From Streptomyces sp. H27-C3 (lineage in GTDB: Bacteria; Actinomycetota; Actinomycetes; Streptomycetales; Streptomycetaceae), in NCBI RefSeq assembly GCF_030063415.1, contig NZ_JASITA010000001.1, forward strand, positions 347,091 to 411,090: 64,000 bases of DNA, written 5' to 3'. How positions within the stretch are numbered: position 1 is the first letter of the stretch; each line of letters starts with the position of its first letter. Position numbers and translations under genes: made by a program. The notes beneath the pieces are model-generated. The model searched no databases and was not told where the DNA came from. It worked only from the letters and a program-made list of their open reading frames with translations. This document shows, one piece after another, positions 12,301 to 24,300 of this stretch.

Positions 12301-15300
12301 TACGCCGGGTCGGCGCCGGTGGCGCGGGGGCCGGTGCGCTCGTCCGCGCGGGCCGCCCCGCTGTCGTGCGTGTCCTCGGGGCCGGTCTCATCGACCAGAA
12401 GCACCCGGCGGGTGGCCGGGCCGCCCGAGTCCAGGCCCCGCAGCTGCTCGCGCAGCGCCGACTCGCTGAGGACCACCTGGGGCGCCGCGTCATCGAGGAT
12501 GTACGCGATCCGGTCACGGGGGTACGTGGGGTCGAGCGGGATGTACGCGCCGCCCGCCCGCATCGTCGCCAACAGCGCGACGACCAGTTCGGGCGAGCGC
12601 TCCAGGTACACGGCGACCAGGCTGCCGGGGCCGACGCCGAGGCCGCGCAGCCGGGCCGCGAGCAGCCGTGATCGCTCGTCGAGTTGTGCGTACGTGACCG
12701 AGTCGGGGCCGCTGACCAGCGCGATCGCGTCCGGTGTGCGGGCTGCCCGCTCGGCGAACAGCTCATGTGCGCGGCGCTCCGGCCGGGTCACCGCGGTGTC
12801 GTTCCACTCCACCGTGAGGGTGTGCAGTTCCTCCGTCGACACCAGCGAGCAGTCGTCGACGGGCCGGTGGGGCGCGGCGGCCGGGACGGTCTCCAGGAGA
12901 TGGACGTACTGGCGCAGTATCCGGTCGGCCGTCTCCCCGTCGAACAGGACCGGGTCGTACTTCAAGGTGACGGCGAAACCGTCGTCGGCGCCGTCCGGCT
13001 CGACGATCTCCAGGACGAGTTCGTACTCGCCCTCCTGGTGGATGCCCTCGACGTAGGTGAAGGAGTCGGTGTCCACCGTGACGTCCTCGTGCCAGTCCTG
13101 GTACATGAAGGCGTGGCTGAAGACCGGCGCGGAGCCGACCGTGGAGCCGAGGCCGAGCTCGCGGACGAGCGACCCGAACGGGTAGGTGTGGGCGATGCCG
13201 GTGAAGAGCGTCTTCTGGACGTCCTTGCATAGGTCGGCGAAAAGCTGCTGGCCGGCCAGCCGGCTCCTGATCGGCACCATGGTGACGAAGTAGCCGACGG
13301 TGCCGCGGAATCGCTCATCGGGACGGGTGCTCACCGGCATGCCGACGGTGATGTCGTCCTGCCGGGTGTACTGGCGCAGCAGCACGTTGTACGCCGTGAG
13401 GAATGCCGCCGAGGGGTAAACACCCTGGTCGCGGGCGAACTCGGCGATCCGGTCACTGAGTCGCGCCGACAGGATCCTGGTCGCGGAGGCGCCGTGCGTG
13501 CCCCGGCCGGGCGTGGAGCGGGGCCGGTCGGCCGGGAACGCGGGGGCGGGCATCACTCCGGCCAGTTGCTCCTGCCAGTACGCGAGGCGAGCCGCGCCCT
13601 CGTCGCCGCGCATGAGGGCCGCTTCCTCGGCGACGAACTCGGCGTATCCGGCGCCCCGTCGCGGGCTCTCGGACACCGGGCCCCGGCCCCCGGCCCGGTA
13701 GTCGGCGAGCAGATCCTTGACCAGGACGACGGCGGACGCGCCGTCGAGGACGAGGTGATGTGCGGTCAGAAGCACCCACGACTCACCGCCCCCGGTGTGG
13801 AACACGCTGAGCCTGCACAGCGGCCCCAGATCCAGGTCGAACGGCTCCTTGGCGTGCTCGCGCAGCAGCGCGGACATCTCGTCCCGGTCGAGCGCGGGCA
13901 GTGTCCGCTCGGTGAAGGCGGGCCGTGGGTCGGCCGGCCGCGCCAGCAGCAGCCGGCCGTCCTCCTCCTGGACGACGCCGCCCAGCAACGGGTGGCGAGC
14001 GGCCATGCGCCGGAAGGAGCGGCGCAGCGCGTCGGTGTCGAGCCCGGTCGCGCGAAAGCAGAGCGGCACGTTGTACGCGCTCGTGTGGGGCGCGGCCTTC
14101 TGCAGGGCCCACAGGCCCTGTTGGCCCTCGGACAGAGGGTGGGGCTCGAATGTCTCGTCGGGCTCGGGAACGTGCCCGGCGGCGTGCGCGCGAGGAGTGT
14201 CACCGAGGTGGGCGGCCAACTGGTCGATGGTCGTGTACTCGAAGAGCGACGCCGACTGGAACGCCGGGTCGAGTTCACGCTGGATGCGCCGGGCGATGTG
14301 GACGAGGGCCATCGACGACACTCCAAGGGCCGGGAAGTCCTCGTCGGTCCGTACGTCCTGGGGCCGGGCGTCCAGTTGCTCGGCGCACGCGCGCAGAAGC
14401 CAGTCGCGGGCGCCGGGCGCCGCCGGCTCGGGGGGCGCCTGCTCCGGCACCTGCTCCCGGAGGGGCTGCCGTGGGGCACTATGTGCCTGCGCGGGGAGCG
14501 GCTTTTCGTCCTCGTACCAGTACTGCCTCTTCGCGAAGGGGTAGGTCGGGAGACTGAGGCGACGGGGCGGACGGTCGCCGTACAGCTCGCGCCAGGGGAC
14601 GCTCGCACCGGTCAGCCACAGCCGCGCCAGTGCACGGTGGTCGCCTGCCGCCACGCCTGCCGCGATGCCGGACTCCGCTCCTGCGCTCGCGCGCCGCGGC
14701 GGCACCGCGTCGCCGAGGTCGACGTACTCCTCGGCGAATGCGCCGCCTGTGCCGTGCAGGTCCGTCAGCATGCCGGCGAGCTCCGCCGGCGTCCGTGCCA
14801 CGAGCGCGAGCCGCACGGGCAGCTCGTCGCGGCCCGTCTGGAGGGTGTACGCGAGGTCGCGCAGCGCTACCGGGCGCCCGGCGCGGGTGGCGTCCTCCAG
14901 GAAACCGGCAAGTCGCCGGGTCGCGGTGTGCAGCTGCTCGGGGGTGCGCGCCGACAGCGGCACCAAGCAGCTTTCGTCGGTCGGCTGTTCGAACGGCCGG
15001 CCCGCGACGTCCTCTTCCATGTATTCCTCGATGATCAGATGTGCGTTCGATCCGCCCGCGCCGAAGCACGAGATCCCCGCGCGCCTCGGCAGGGGGTGTC
15101 CGGCGTCGTCCGTCGGCGCCCAGGGGGCGATCTCCCGCTGGACGAAGAACGGCGACTGCCTGAAGACGATGCCGGTGTTGAGTTCCTCGGCGTTGATCGA
15201 GGGTGCGAGCCGGCGGTGGCGCAGTTGCATGAGGACCTTGGTCAGCCCGGCGATGCCGGAGGCGCTCTCACAGTGACCCAGGTTGGACTTGAGCGACCCG

Positions 15301-18300
15301 ACCGCGCAGTACTGACCGCGGCGCTCGGTGCCGAAAGCCCGGCTCAGCGCCGAGAGCTCGATCGAATCGCCGAGGAGCGTCGCCGTGCCGTGCGCCTCGA
15401 CATAGCTGATCGAGCCGGGTGTGACGCCGGCCCTCTCCAGCGCCCGTACGACCACATCGCGCTGCGCCGTCATGCTCGGCATGCTGTAGCGGCTGGTGCG
15501 GCCGCCGGAATTGACCGCACTACCCTTGATCACGCCATAAATGTGGTCTCCGTCCGCCACCGCGTCCCTCAGCGGCCGCAGCACCACGGCCCCGACGCCC
15601 TCCGCCGCGAGGAACCCGTCGGCGTGGTCGGAGAACGGACGGCACCGGTCGCCGGACGAGAGCAGTCCGTGCTCCTCCAGGACGCCGAAGTGGTCCTGGT
15701 TCAGCAGCAGATTGACGCCGCCGGCGACGGCGCAGTCGCTGTCGCCGCTGATGAGACTCTGCACGGCCAGGTGCACGGCCGTCAGCGAGGAGGAGCACGC
15801 CGTGTCGATGGCGATGCTCGGCCCCTGGAAGTCGAAGAGGTACGAGGCGCGGTTGGCGATCGACGAGTGGGCGGTGCGCCCGTTGTACGTCGCGTTCATG
15901 ACGCCCACGAACACACCCACGCGGCCGCGCGCCGCCAGGGCTCCGGGGGTGTGGCCCGCGTCCTGCACGGCACTGTGCACCGTCTCGATGAAGAGCCGCT
16001 CCTGCGGGTCCATGGCCGCGGCTTCACGCTCGGAGATCCCGAAGTGGTCCGCGTCGAAGGAGGAGACGTCCGACAGGAAACCGCCCCAGGGGCGCTCCTC
16101 ACCCTCCCAGCGGCACCACCAGCGGTCGGCCGGGTAGGGAGCGGTGGCGCTCTCACCGCGGGCCACGTTCTCCCACAGCTGCTCGGGGTTGTCCGCGCCC
16201 GGGTACCGCCCGCCCAGTCCGACGACGGCGATGTCCTGGACACGGCTCGTGGCGTCTCTCGGGGTGTACGTCGGAGTGTGACTCGTGGCGGGCGTTGCGG
16301 CGTCGCCCGTGGTGTGCGCCGGTTCCGGGGCCCGCCGGGGCGCCTCCGCCGGAGCCGGACGTGCGCCGGCGTGCTCCTCGGCCGCCGCGGGCGGGGCCTC
16401 GTCGGCGTTCCCCCGTACCGGCCCTTCCGCCGACCCTTCGGCCAGCACTTCGGCCAGTCGGCCGGGGTGGGCCGCCGTGAGGTGCTCGACCGCGTCCCGG
16501 ATCGTGGGGCAGTCGAAGAACAGCGTGCTGCTCAGGTCCTCGAAGTCGTGGCCCAGCATGTTGTGGAGCTGGATCACGAGGATCGAGTCGAGCCCCAGAT
16601 CGAACAGGTTGGCGTCCTCGGCGAGCTCCCCGGGCGCCAGCTTCAGAGTTCCGGCGACCAGTCGGGTGAGGTACACCGTGGCGCGCTCGGCGAGCGGCGT
16701 GCCACCGCCGCCGGTGTCGGCGTTCCGTCGCGGCGCCTGTACCCGGTCGAACAGCTTCCGCAGCTCCGGTCGGCGCTCCGCCAGGAAGTGTCCGACCAGC
16801 TTGTCGAGGGTGTTCAGCTCGAAGAAGAGCGTGCTGCTGACATCCTCGAAGTCCCTGGCGACAGAGGCGTTCATGCCGGAGACCAGGATGGAGTCCAGCC
16901 CGTAGTCGTGCAGGTCCTTGTGCGGGTCGATGTCCTCGTCCGTGAGGTGCAGCGCCTCGCGCACCAGCCGCTCGAAGTAGGCGGTGGTGTGCGCGCGCAG
17001 CTCGGCGCCGGAGTCCACACGGATCTCGGCCGCGGCAGCAGGACGCCGCGGGGCGGCGAGCCCTCCGGACCTGTGCTGCGTGCGGAACAGACCGTCGCTC
17101 TCGGCCACGATGAGCTGCTGGCCGAGAGCATGGGCCTCGGTGTCCGGCTGGGCGCCCGTGCGGAACCCCTCGTCCTCCAGAACCTCCAACCAGCGGTCGG
17201 CCGCCAGTACGGGGCTCCCCGGGATGCGCAGCTCGGCGTCCCGGTACAGCCACCAGCCGTCCAGCAGTCCGAACGTCAGATGGGCCAGGACGGTGTTGCG
17301 GCTCATCTCGTTGACGAACAGCAGGCCGCCCCCGCGCATGGCCGCCTTGACGTTGCGCAGGGTGCGGGAGATGTCGGCGGTGGCGTGCAGCACATTGGTG
17401 GCCACGACGATGTCGAAGGCGCCCAGGTCCACGCCCTGCTGCTCGGGCGGGTGCTCCGCGTTGAAGATCTTGGTCGTGAGGTACGGGTACCGGGGGCGCA
17501 GCCGCTCCTCGGCGCGGAACAGGAACGCCTTGGACAGGTCGGTGTAGCAGTACTCGGCGATGCGGTCACCGAACGGTTCGAGTGCCTCCAGCACCTTGGC
17601 GCTCGTCGCACCGGTGCCGGCGCCCACCTCCAGGATGCGCAGCCGTCGCTGCGGATCGGCGTGGCCCCAGCCGCGCACGGCGTCGGCCACCAGCAGGCTC
17701 AACCGGTCGTTGAAGTAGTCGGCGACGGGGTCGCCACGGTAGATGCCCTCGACCCGTGACATGGAGGAGCCGGGGAACAGGATCTCGGTGGCCTGCCGGG
17801 CTCCGGTGAGGACCTCCGCCAGGGTCAGCAGGCACGACTCGACCAGGTCGGCCTGCGCCCGCTGGGACGCGTTCGGCTGCCAGCCGTCGCGCTCGGCGTG
17901 CCACTGCCTCCACAGGTCGTCGCGCTCCAGACCGAGCCCGGCCGGTCCCACGCCGGGCCGGCCGTCCGCGTACTCCAGGAGCCCGGCGTCCACGAGCACC
18001 CGGACGCTCTCCTCGGTCCATCGGGTGTACTTGGCGAGTACCTGCTGGTCCGGGCCGTCCGGCCCGCCGCTCGGGTGTTCCGGGCCCGCCGAGCTCCCTG
18101 GGCGTCCGAGGCCCAGGTCCCGGAGCGTCACGAGGAGCAGCTGCGTGGCCAGTTCGCACATGCGCGGGTGCGGCAGGAAGCGGTGCAGCCGCTCCACCTC
18201 GTCACGCGGCGCGCGAGGGGACGCCACGATGTCGTTCCGTACGGAGGGCAGGACGGCCGGATGGCTGTCCTGCCGCTCGTCGAGCGCGAGGCCCCGCAGC

Positions 18301-21300
18301 GCCTCGTCGCCGAAGGTCCGCATCAGCACGATCCGGCCGTGTGCACCGGCGAGGAAGGATTCCAGGGCGTGCAACGCCTCGTCCGGATCGAGCGAGTCGA
18401 CCCCGGCGGCTGCCATCCGATCGCGGTAGAAGGGGTCGCTGACCACTCCGGCCACCCCCCAGTAGCCCCAGTGAACGGCCTTGGCCACGGGCAGTCCTCG
18501 CTGCTGAAGCACGTGCGCCAGTGCGTCCTTAAAGGTGCAACCGGCCGCGTAGTTCGACTGGCCCGCCGCCCGTACGAAGCTCTCGACCGAGGAGAAGAAC
18601 AGGACGAAGTCCATGTGCTCGGCGGCGAACACCTCGGCGATGTTGACGCCGACGTCGACCTTCGAGGTGAGTGCGGCGCGGAACCCCTTCTCGTCCATGT
18701 GCGCCAGCGTCTTGTCGGCCAGAACGATCGCGGAGTGCACCACACCGTCGATGCGCGGGTGGTGTTCCTTGATCCGCCGGTAGGCGGTCAGCAGGCTCCG
18801 GCGATCGCTCGCGTCCGCCGGGACGTACCGAGGGGCGTCGGCGCCGACGGCGCGGGCCCGTTCGGCGAGGTCGGTGAGCTTGCGCTCGATCCTCTCGTTC
18901 AGCGGCTGCCGGCCGACCCACACGATCGTCGCCCCGTACTGCTCCACCATGAAGCGGCTCCACAGTTCACCGATGCCACCCGCACCCCCGACGACAACGT
19001 AGACGCCGTGTCGGCGGTACGGGCCGGGGGCCGGCTCCAGGTTCGCCACCGGCAGCAGTTCCTGCGAGAACCAGCGGCCGCCGCGCAGAGCCACCGTGGT
19101 GCCGGGCCGCACACCGCTCAGGCGCCGCTCCTCGCCGAGCAGTGCGCCGACCGCCCCGCCGGCGGGCTCATGGGGCAGATCGACCGGGCTGATCGTCCAG
19201 CGGGTGTGCTCCTTGGCCAGACTGCCCAGCAGCCCGTGCACGCTCGCGTGCGTCGCGGCGACGCGGTCCCGCTCGCGGACGAGCTGGGTGCCGAAGGTGT
19301 ACGCCGTCCAGGCGAGTTCGCGGGTGCCGTGCCCCAGCGAGAGCAGCGCCTTGACGATCCGGAAGACCTCGATCACGCCGCGCTCCTGGCCGCGGATCAT
19401 GTCACCGGGCTCGTCGGGGCCTTCGGCGGGGGCGACCCAGACGACCTGCGCGATGCGGCCGGTGGCCGAGGTGGTGCGTATCAGCTCGGCGACCTCCTGG
19501 ACCGTCGCGCCCTGCGGGAGTGCGATCGACCGGTGCCCGGGGTGGAGCGTCTCCAACTCCGCGTGCAGCCGGCGCCCGGAGTCGAAGACGAGCACCTCGC
19601 CGGTCGCGGGGGCAGGCCGAAGCCGCTCCTCGTCCGGATGCCTCGGCTCCCATACGGGCAGCAGGGTGCGCAGCTTCGAAGCGCGTGGCAGACGGTGTCC
19701 GGGTCCGGACGACGCTTCGAGCTCCCGGTACGCCAGTCCGCGCAGCGTGGCGCAGACGCCGCCCTGTTCGTCGACGAGGTCGACGTCGAGCACCCGGCCC
19801 GAGCCGCCGGCCCGCTGCCCCGCTGCCGCACGCACCCATGCGTACATCGTCTCGCCGAAGGGAGCGTGGACATCCAGTCGGTCGAGCGCGAACGGGACCG
19901 GAGTCCCTTCGCCCCCGGCGGGGGACGTCCGCGACGCGCTACCGGCGGTGTCCGCCGCGTCGTACGAGGGGTCCAGGCCGAGGGACGCGTGAATCGCCGC
20001 GTCCAGGAAGCTCGGGTGGAGCGCGTAGTCCGCCATCGATCCGCGCAGTTCCGCGGGCAGCCGCAACTCGGCGAGCACCTCGCGGCGTCCGTCGGACTCA
20101 CCCCGGTGCAGGATGTGGACGAGACGGTAGCTCGGCCCGTACTCGACGCCCGCGCGAGCGATATGTGCGTAGCACTGCGCGCCGGACAGCGGCGGCAGCC
20201 GCAGCCCGGCGCGCAGCCGGTCCAGCTCGACACGCGGCGGGACGGTGACGTCCTCGATCACCGCCCGTCCCTGGACGTGCGGCCGGTCACCGTCGCTCAC
20301 GAGCTCGAAGCGCAGCGACCCCGTTGCCGTGCCGCTGTCCGCCGCCTCCGTGTGCCCTCGCTCCGGAGCGAGGGTGAACTCCACATCCCGGCCGCCGTCC
20401 GCGACGGCCACCGGGCGCACCCAGGTGACGTTCTTGAGAACGGTGCGCCGGCCCGGGCGGACCGCGTCGGGCAGGGCGCGCCGGACCGCGGTGTACGCCA
20501 TCTCCAGGCTCGCGACCGCGGGCAGCAGCTTTTCGCCGGCGACGACATGGTCGCGCAGCACCTGCTCCTCACCGGTGAAGTGCGAGCGGTAGCGCTGGCC
20601 GTCCAGCCGCGACACATTCTCGTGCAGCAGAGGATGGAGGCGCGGACTCGACGGCGCGTCCGGCCGGGGCTTCGCGGGGGCTGCGCCCGCTGCTCCTGCT
20701 GCGCGGGGCGCACGTGCGGGCCACGGGTGGGCCACGGGCCCGAAGGCGTATCCGGGCAGGCTCAGGCGTCGGCCCGGCCGCTGCCGGGGCAGGAGGCTCC
20801 AGTCGATGTCGGCGCCCCCGGCCCATGCCTCGGCGACCTTCTTGAGCTTGCCTCCGGCCAGCCGGCGCGCGAGCTTCGCGTCCCGTCGCTTCGCCGTCTC
20901 CGCGCCACTCCCCAGTCGGCCGGTGAAGCGCGCGCGCGGGTCCTCGCCCGTGGCGTCCTTGACGAACAGATCGAGCTGGGCCACCAGTTGACGAAGGTCG
21001 CGTACGACGAACGCCACCCGGCAGGCCATCGGTACCCGGCCCACCTGAAGCGTGTGGGCGAGGTCGTCGAGGCGCAGCGAGCCGGCCCGGGGGCCGGTCA
21101 GGTGACGCAGCAACTCTGCGGCGCCGCGCTCCAGGTCGGCCGGGGTCCGGGCCGACAGCGGCACCAACTGCGATGCGGCGCCGTCGCTGTCGGGGCCGCT
21201 GTCACGGACGTACTCCTCGAAGACGGCGTGCGCGTTGGACCCCCCGAGCCCGATGGAACTCTGTGCGGCGCGGCGGGGGGCCTCTCCGGCAGGCCAGTCG

Positions 21301-24300
21301 CACAGCCGGTCGACGACCCTGAACGGCGAGGTGTCGAGGCGCAGTTGCGGGTTCGGACGGGTGTAGTGGAGCGTCGGCGGGAGCTGCCCGTGGTAGAGGC
21401 TGAGCAATACCTTGACGCTGCCCGCGAGCCCGGCCGCCGTGTCGAGGTGGCCCAGGTTCGACTTCACCGAGCCGATGCCGCAGAAGCCGGTCTCGTCCGT
21501 GTGGTCGCGGTACGCCTCGGTCAGCGCCGCCAGCTCCACGGGGTCACCCAGCTTCGTGCCGGTGCCGTGCGCCTCGACGTAACCGATGGAGCGGGGGTCG
21601 ATGCCGGTTCGTTCCAGAACAGTCCGAATCAGACGGCTCTGCCCATTGACGCTGGGGCTGTAGAAACCGGTGGCGTCGCCTCCGTCATTGTTGGTCGCGA
21701 TGTCGCGCAGCAGACCGTAGATGTGGTCACCGTCGGCGACGGCGTCGGCCGCGCGCCGGATCAGCAGGGCCACGACCCCTTCGCCGCCGACCATGCCGTC
21801 GGCGTCGGCGTCGAACGCCTTGACCCGGCCGTCACCGGAGAGGTTGAGACCCGGCTGGTGGATGTAGCCGAGGCTGTCGGCACTGCTCGCCGAGGCGGCG
21901 GCGACCAGGGCGAAGTCCGTCTCACCGGCCCGCACCGCGCGGGCCGCCAGCGAAAGCGCGGTCAACGAGGAGGAACAGTTCGAGTGCACGGACATACTCG
22001 GCCCGCCGAAGCCGAGCTGGTACGAGATCATCGAGGCGACGGTGCCGCTCTGGCTCATGACCCATGACAGGTACTGCCGGGGGTCCTCCAGCACGGCGGC
22101 GGGCTTCTCCGCGGTGTCGTCCGGCGTGCCGTAGAAGTGGTTGCCGGTGGAGACGTAGACGCCGGTGTCCGGGATGTCCCGGTGGTTGCGGCCCGCGTCC
22201 TCGACCGCCTTCCAGGCGTGTAGCAGCAGTTGGCGGAACTGCGGGTCCATCAGCTCCACATGGTTCGGCGAGAGCCGGAAGAACTCGCCGTCGAAGTTCT
22301 CCTTGTCGTCGAGGGAGGAGCGCAGGGGCACATAGGCCGGATCGCGCAGCACGCGCTCGGGCACATTCGCCTCGCGCAGCTCCTCCTCGGACCAGCGGCG
22401 CACGGCCTCGTCGCCGCGCTTGAGGTTCTCCCAGAACTCCCAGTGATCGCGGGCGTCGGGGAAACGGCAGGAGATGCCGACGATCGCCACCGCGTCGTCG
22501 GGCACCGTCGCGGGCCGGAGCCCGGCCGCGGCCGCGGTGTCGGTGCCGGTGTCGGTGTCGGGCACGGGAGCGGCGGACGCAGCGGCGACGGACCCGGGCA
22601 CGGCGGACACAGCAGCGGCGGGACCGGCCTGGGATCGCACGTACGCGGCGATGCCGCGCACGGTGGCGTACTTGAACAGATCGGCGGCCACGAACGGCGC
22701 GCCCAGCCGCCGGCTGATCCGGTCGGCGAGCACCACGGCAGACAGTGAGTTGCCGCCGACCTCGAAGAAGGAGGCGGTCGGGGCGATGTCCCGTACCTTC
22801 AAGACCTCCTGCCAGCAGGCGAGGACCTCCTCCTCGGCGTCGGCCCCGGGCTCTGCGGCCGCCGACGGGGCCGCCGTCGTGACGGTGGCCGCCGGGACCT
22901 CGCGCCGCATCAGGTCGTTTCGGTCCACCTTGCCGCTTCCGGTCAGCGGGACCGCGTCGATCGCGGTGAAGAAGTCGGGAACCATGTACACCGGGAGCAG
23001 AGCGCGCAGATGGTCCTTGAACACCCTGGCGGGGTCGCCGCCCGCGGCCCGCGCACGGCGCGGCACGTAGTACGCGACGAGCTGCTTGGCACCGTCCTCG
23101 CCCCGGGCCACGACGACACACTCGGCCACGTCCTGATGCCTGCTCAAGTGATACTCGACATCGCCCAGTTCAATGCGATACCCACGGATCTTCACCTGGA
23201 AGTCCATCCGGCCGAGGTAGTCGATCTCACCCTCCGCGGTCCAACGGGCCAGGTCCCCGGTGCGGTAGAGCTTGCCGCCGGGCTCGAGTCCGTGGTCGAT
23301 GAACTTCTCCGCGGTGAGGCCGGGGCTGTTCACATAACCCCGGGCGAGTCCGGCCCCCGCGACGCACAGCTCCCCGCTCCCGCCCGGCGGCACCGGACGC
23401 AGCCGCTCGTCGAGGATGTGGATCCGGGTGTTCGCGATCGGCCTGCCGATGGTGGTGGGCTCGTCCGGCCGGACACGTCCACCCGCGGAGTAGACGGTCG
23501 TCTCCGTCGGCCCGTACAGGTTCCACGCCTCGCTGCCGGTGTCGTGGAAGAACTCCTTGACCGTCCTGGGGAGTGCCTCGCCGCCGCAGAAGATCCGCAG
23601 CCCTTCGCGGTTGCGCCAGCCCGAGTGGAAGAGCATGCTCCAGGTCGCCGGAGTCGCCTGCATGACGGAGGGGCGCACCCGTCCGATGCGTTCTTTGAGA
23701 CGCTCGACGTCCTTGATCGTCGGGCTGTCGCAGACATAGCAGCGCGCCCCGCTGACCAGCGGGAGGAAGAGCTCGACCTGTGCCATGTCGAAGCTGATGG
23801 TCGTGACGGCGAACAGGGTGTCCGCCGCGCTCATGCCGGGCTCTCGCCGCATCGAGTGCAGCAGATTGCTGAAGCCGCGGTGCGGGATCATCACGCCCTT
23901 GGGACGCCCGGTGCTCCCGGAGGTGTAGATGACGTACGCGAGGTCGTCCCCGGTCACCGGGACGGTAACCGGAAGGCCGACGAGGGCGGCCGCCGCGAGC
24001 TCCGGCCGCTGTTCGTCGAGCACGAAGAGCGAGGCCGGCGCCGGTTCGTCGGCGTCGCGCGGGCGGCCGTCGAGCAGATCCTGCGCGCGGTCCCGGTGTC
24101 GTGCCTGGGTCACGATGAGCGTCGTACTGCTGTCCGCCACGATGTCGGTCAGCCGGGCGACGGGCAGCTCCGGGTCGAGGGGCACATAGGCGGCGCCCGC
24201 CTTGAGGATCCCGAGCAACGCGACGACCGTCTCGGCCGACCGGTCCAGCAGGACGGCGACCAGGTCGTTCGACCCCACACCTCGCGCTATGAGGCAGGCC

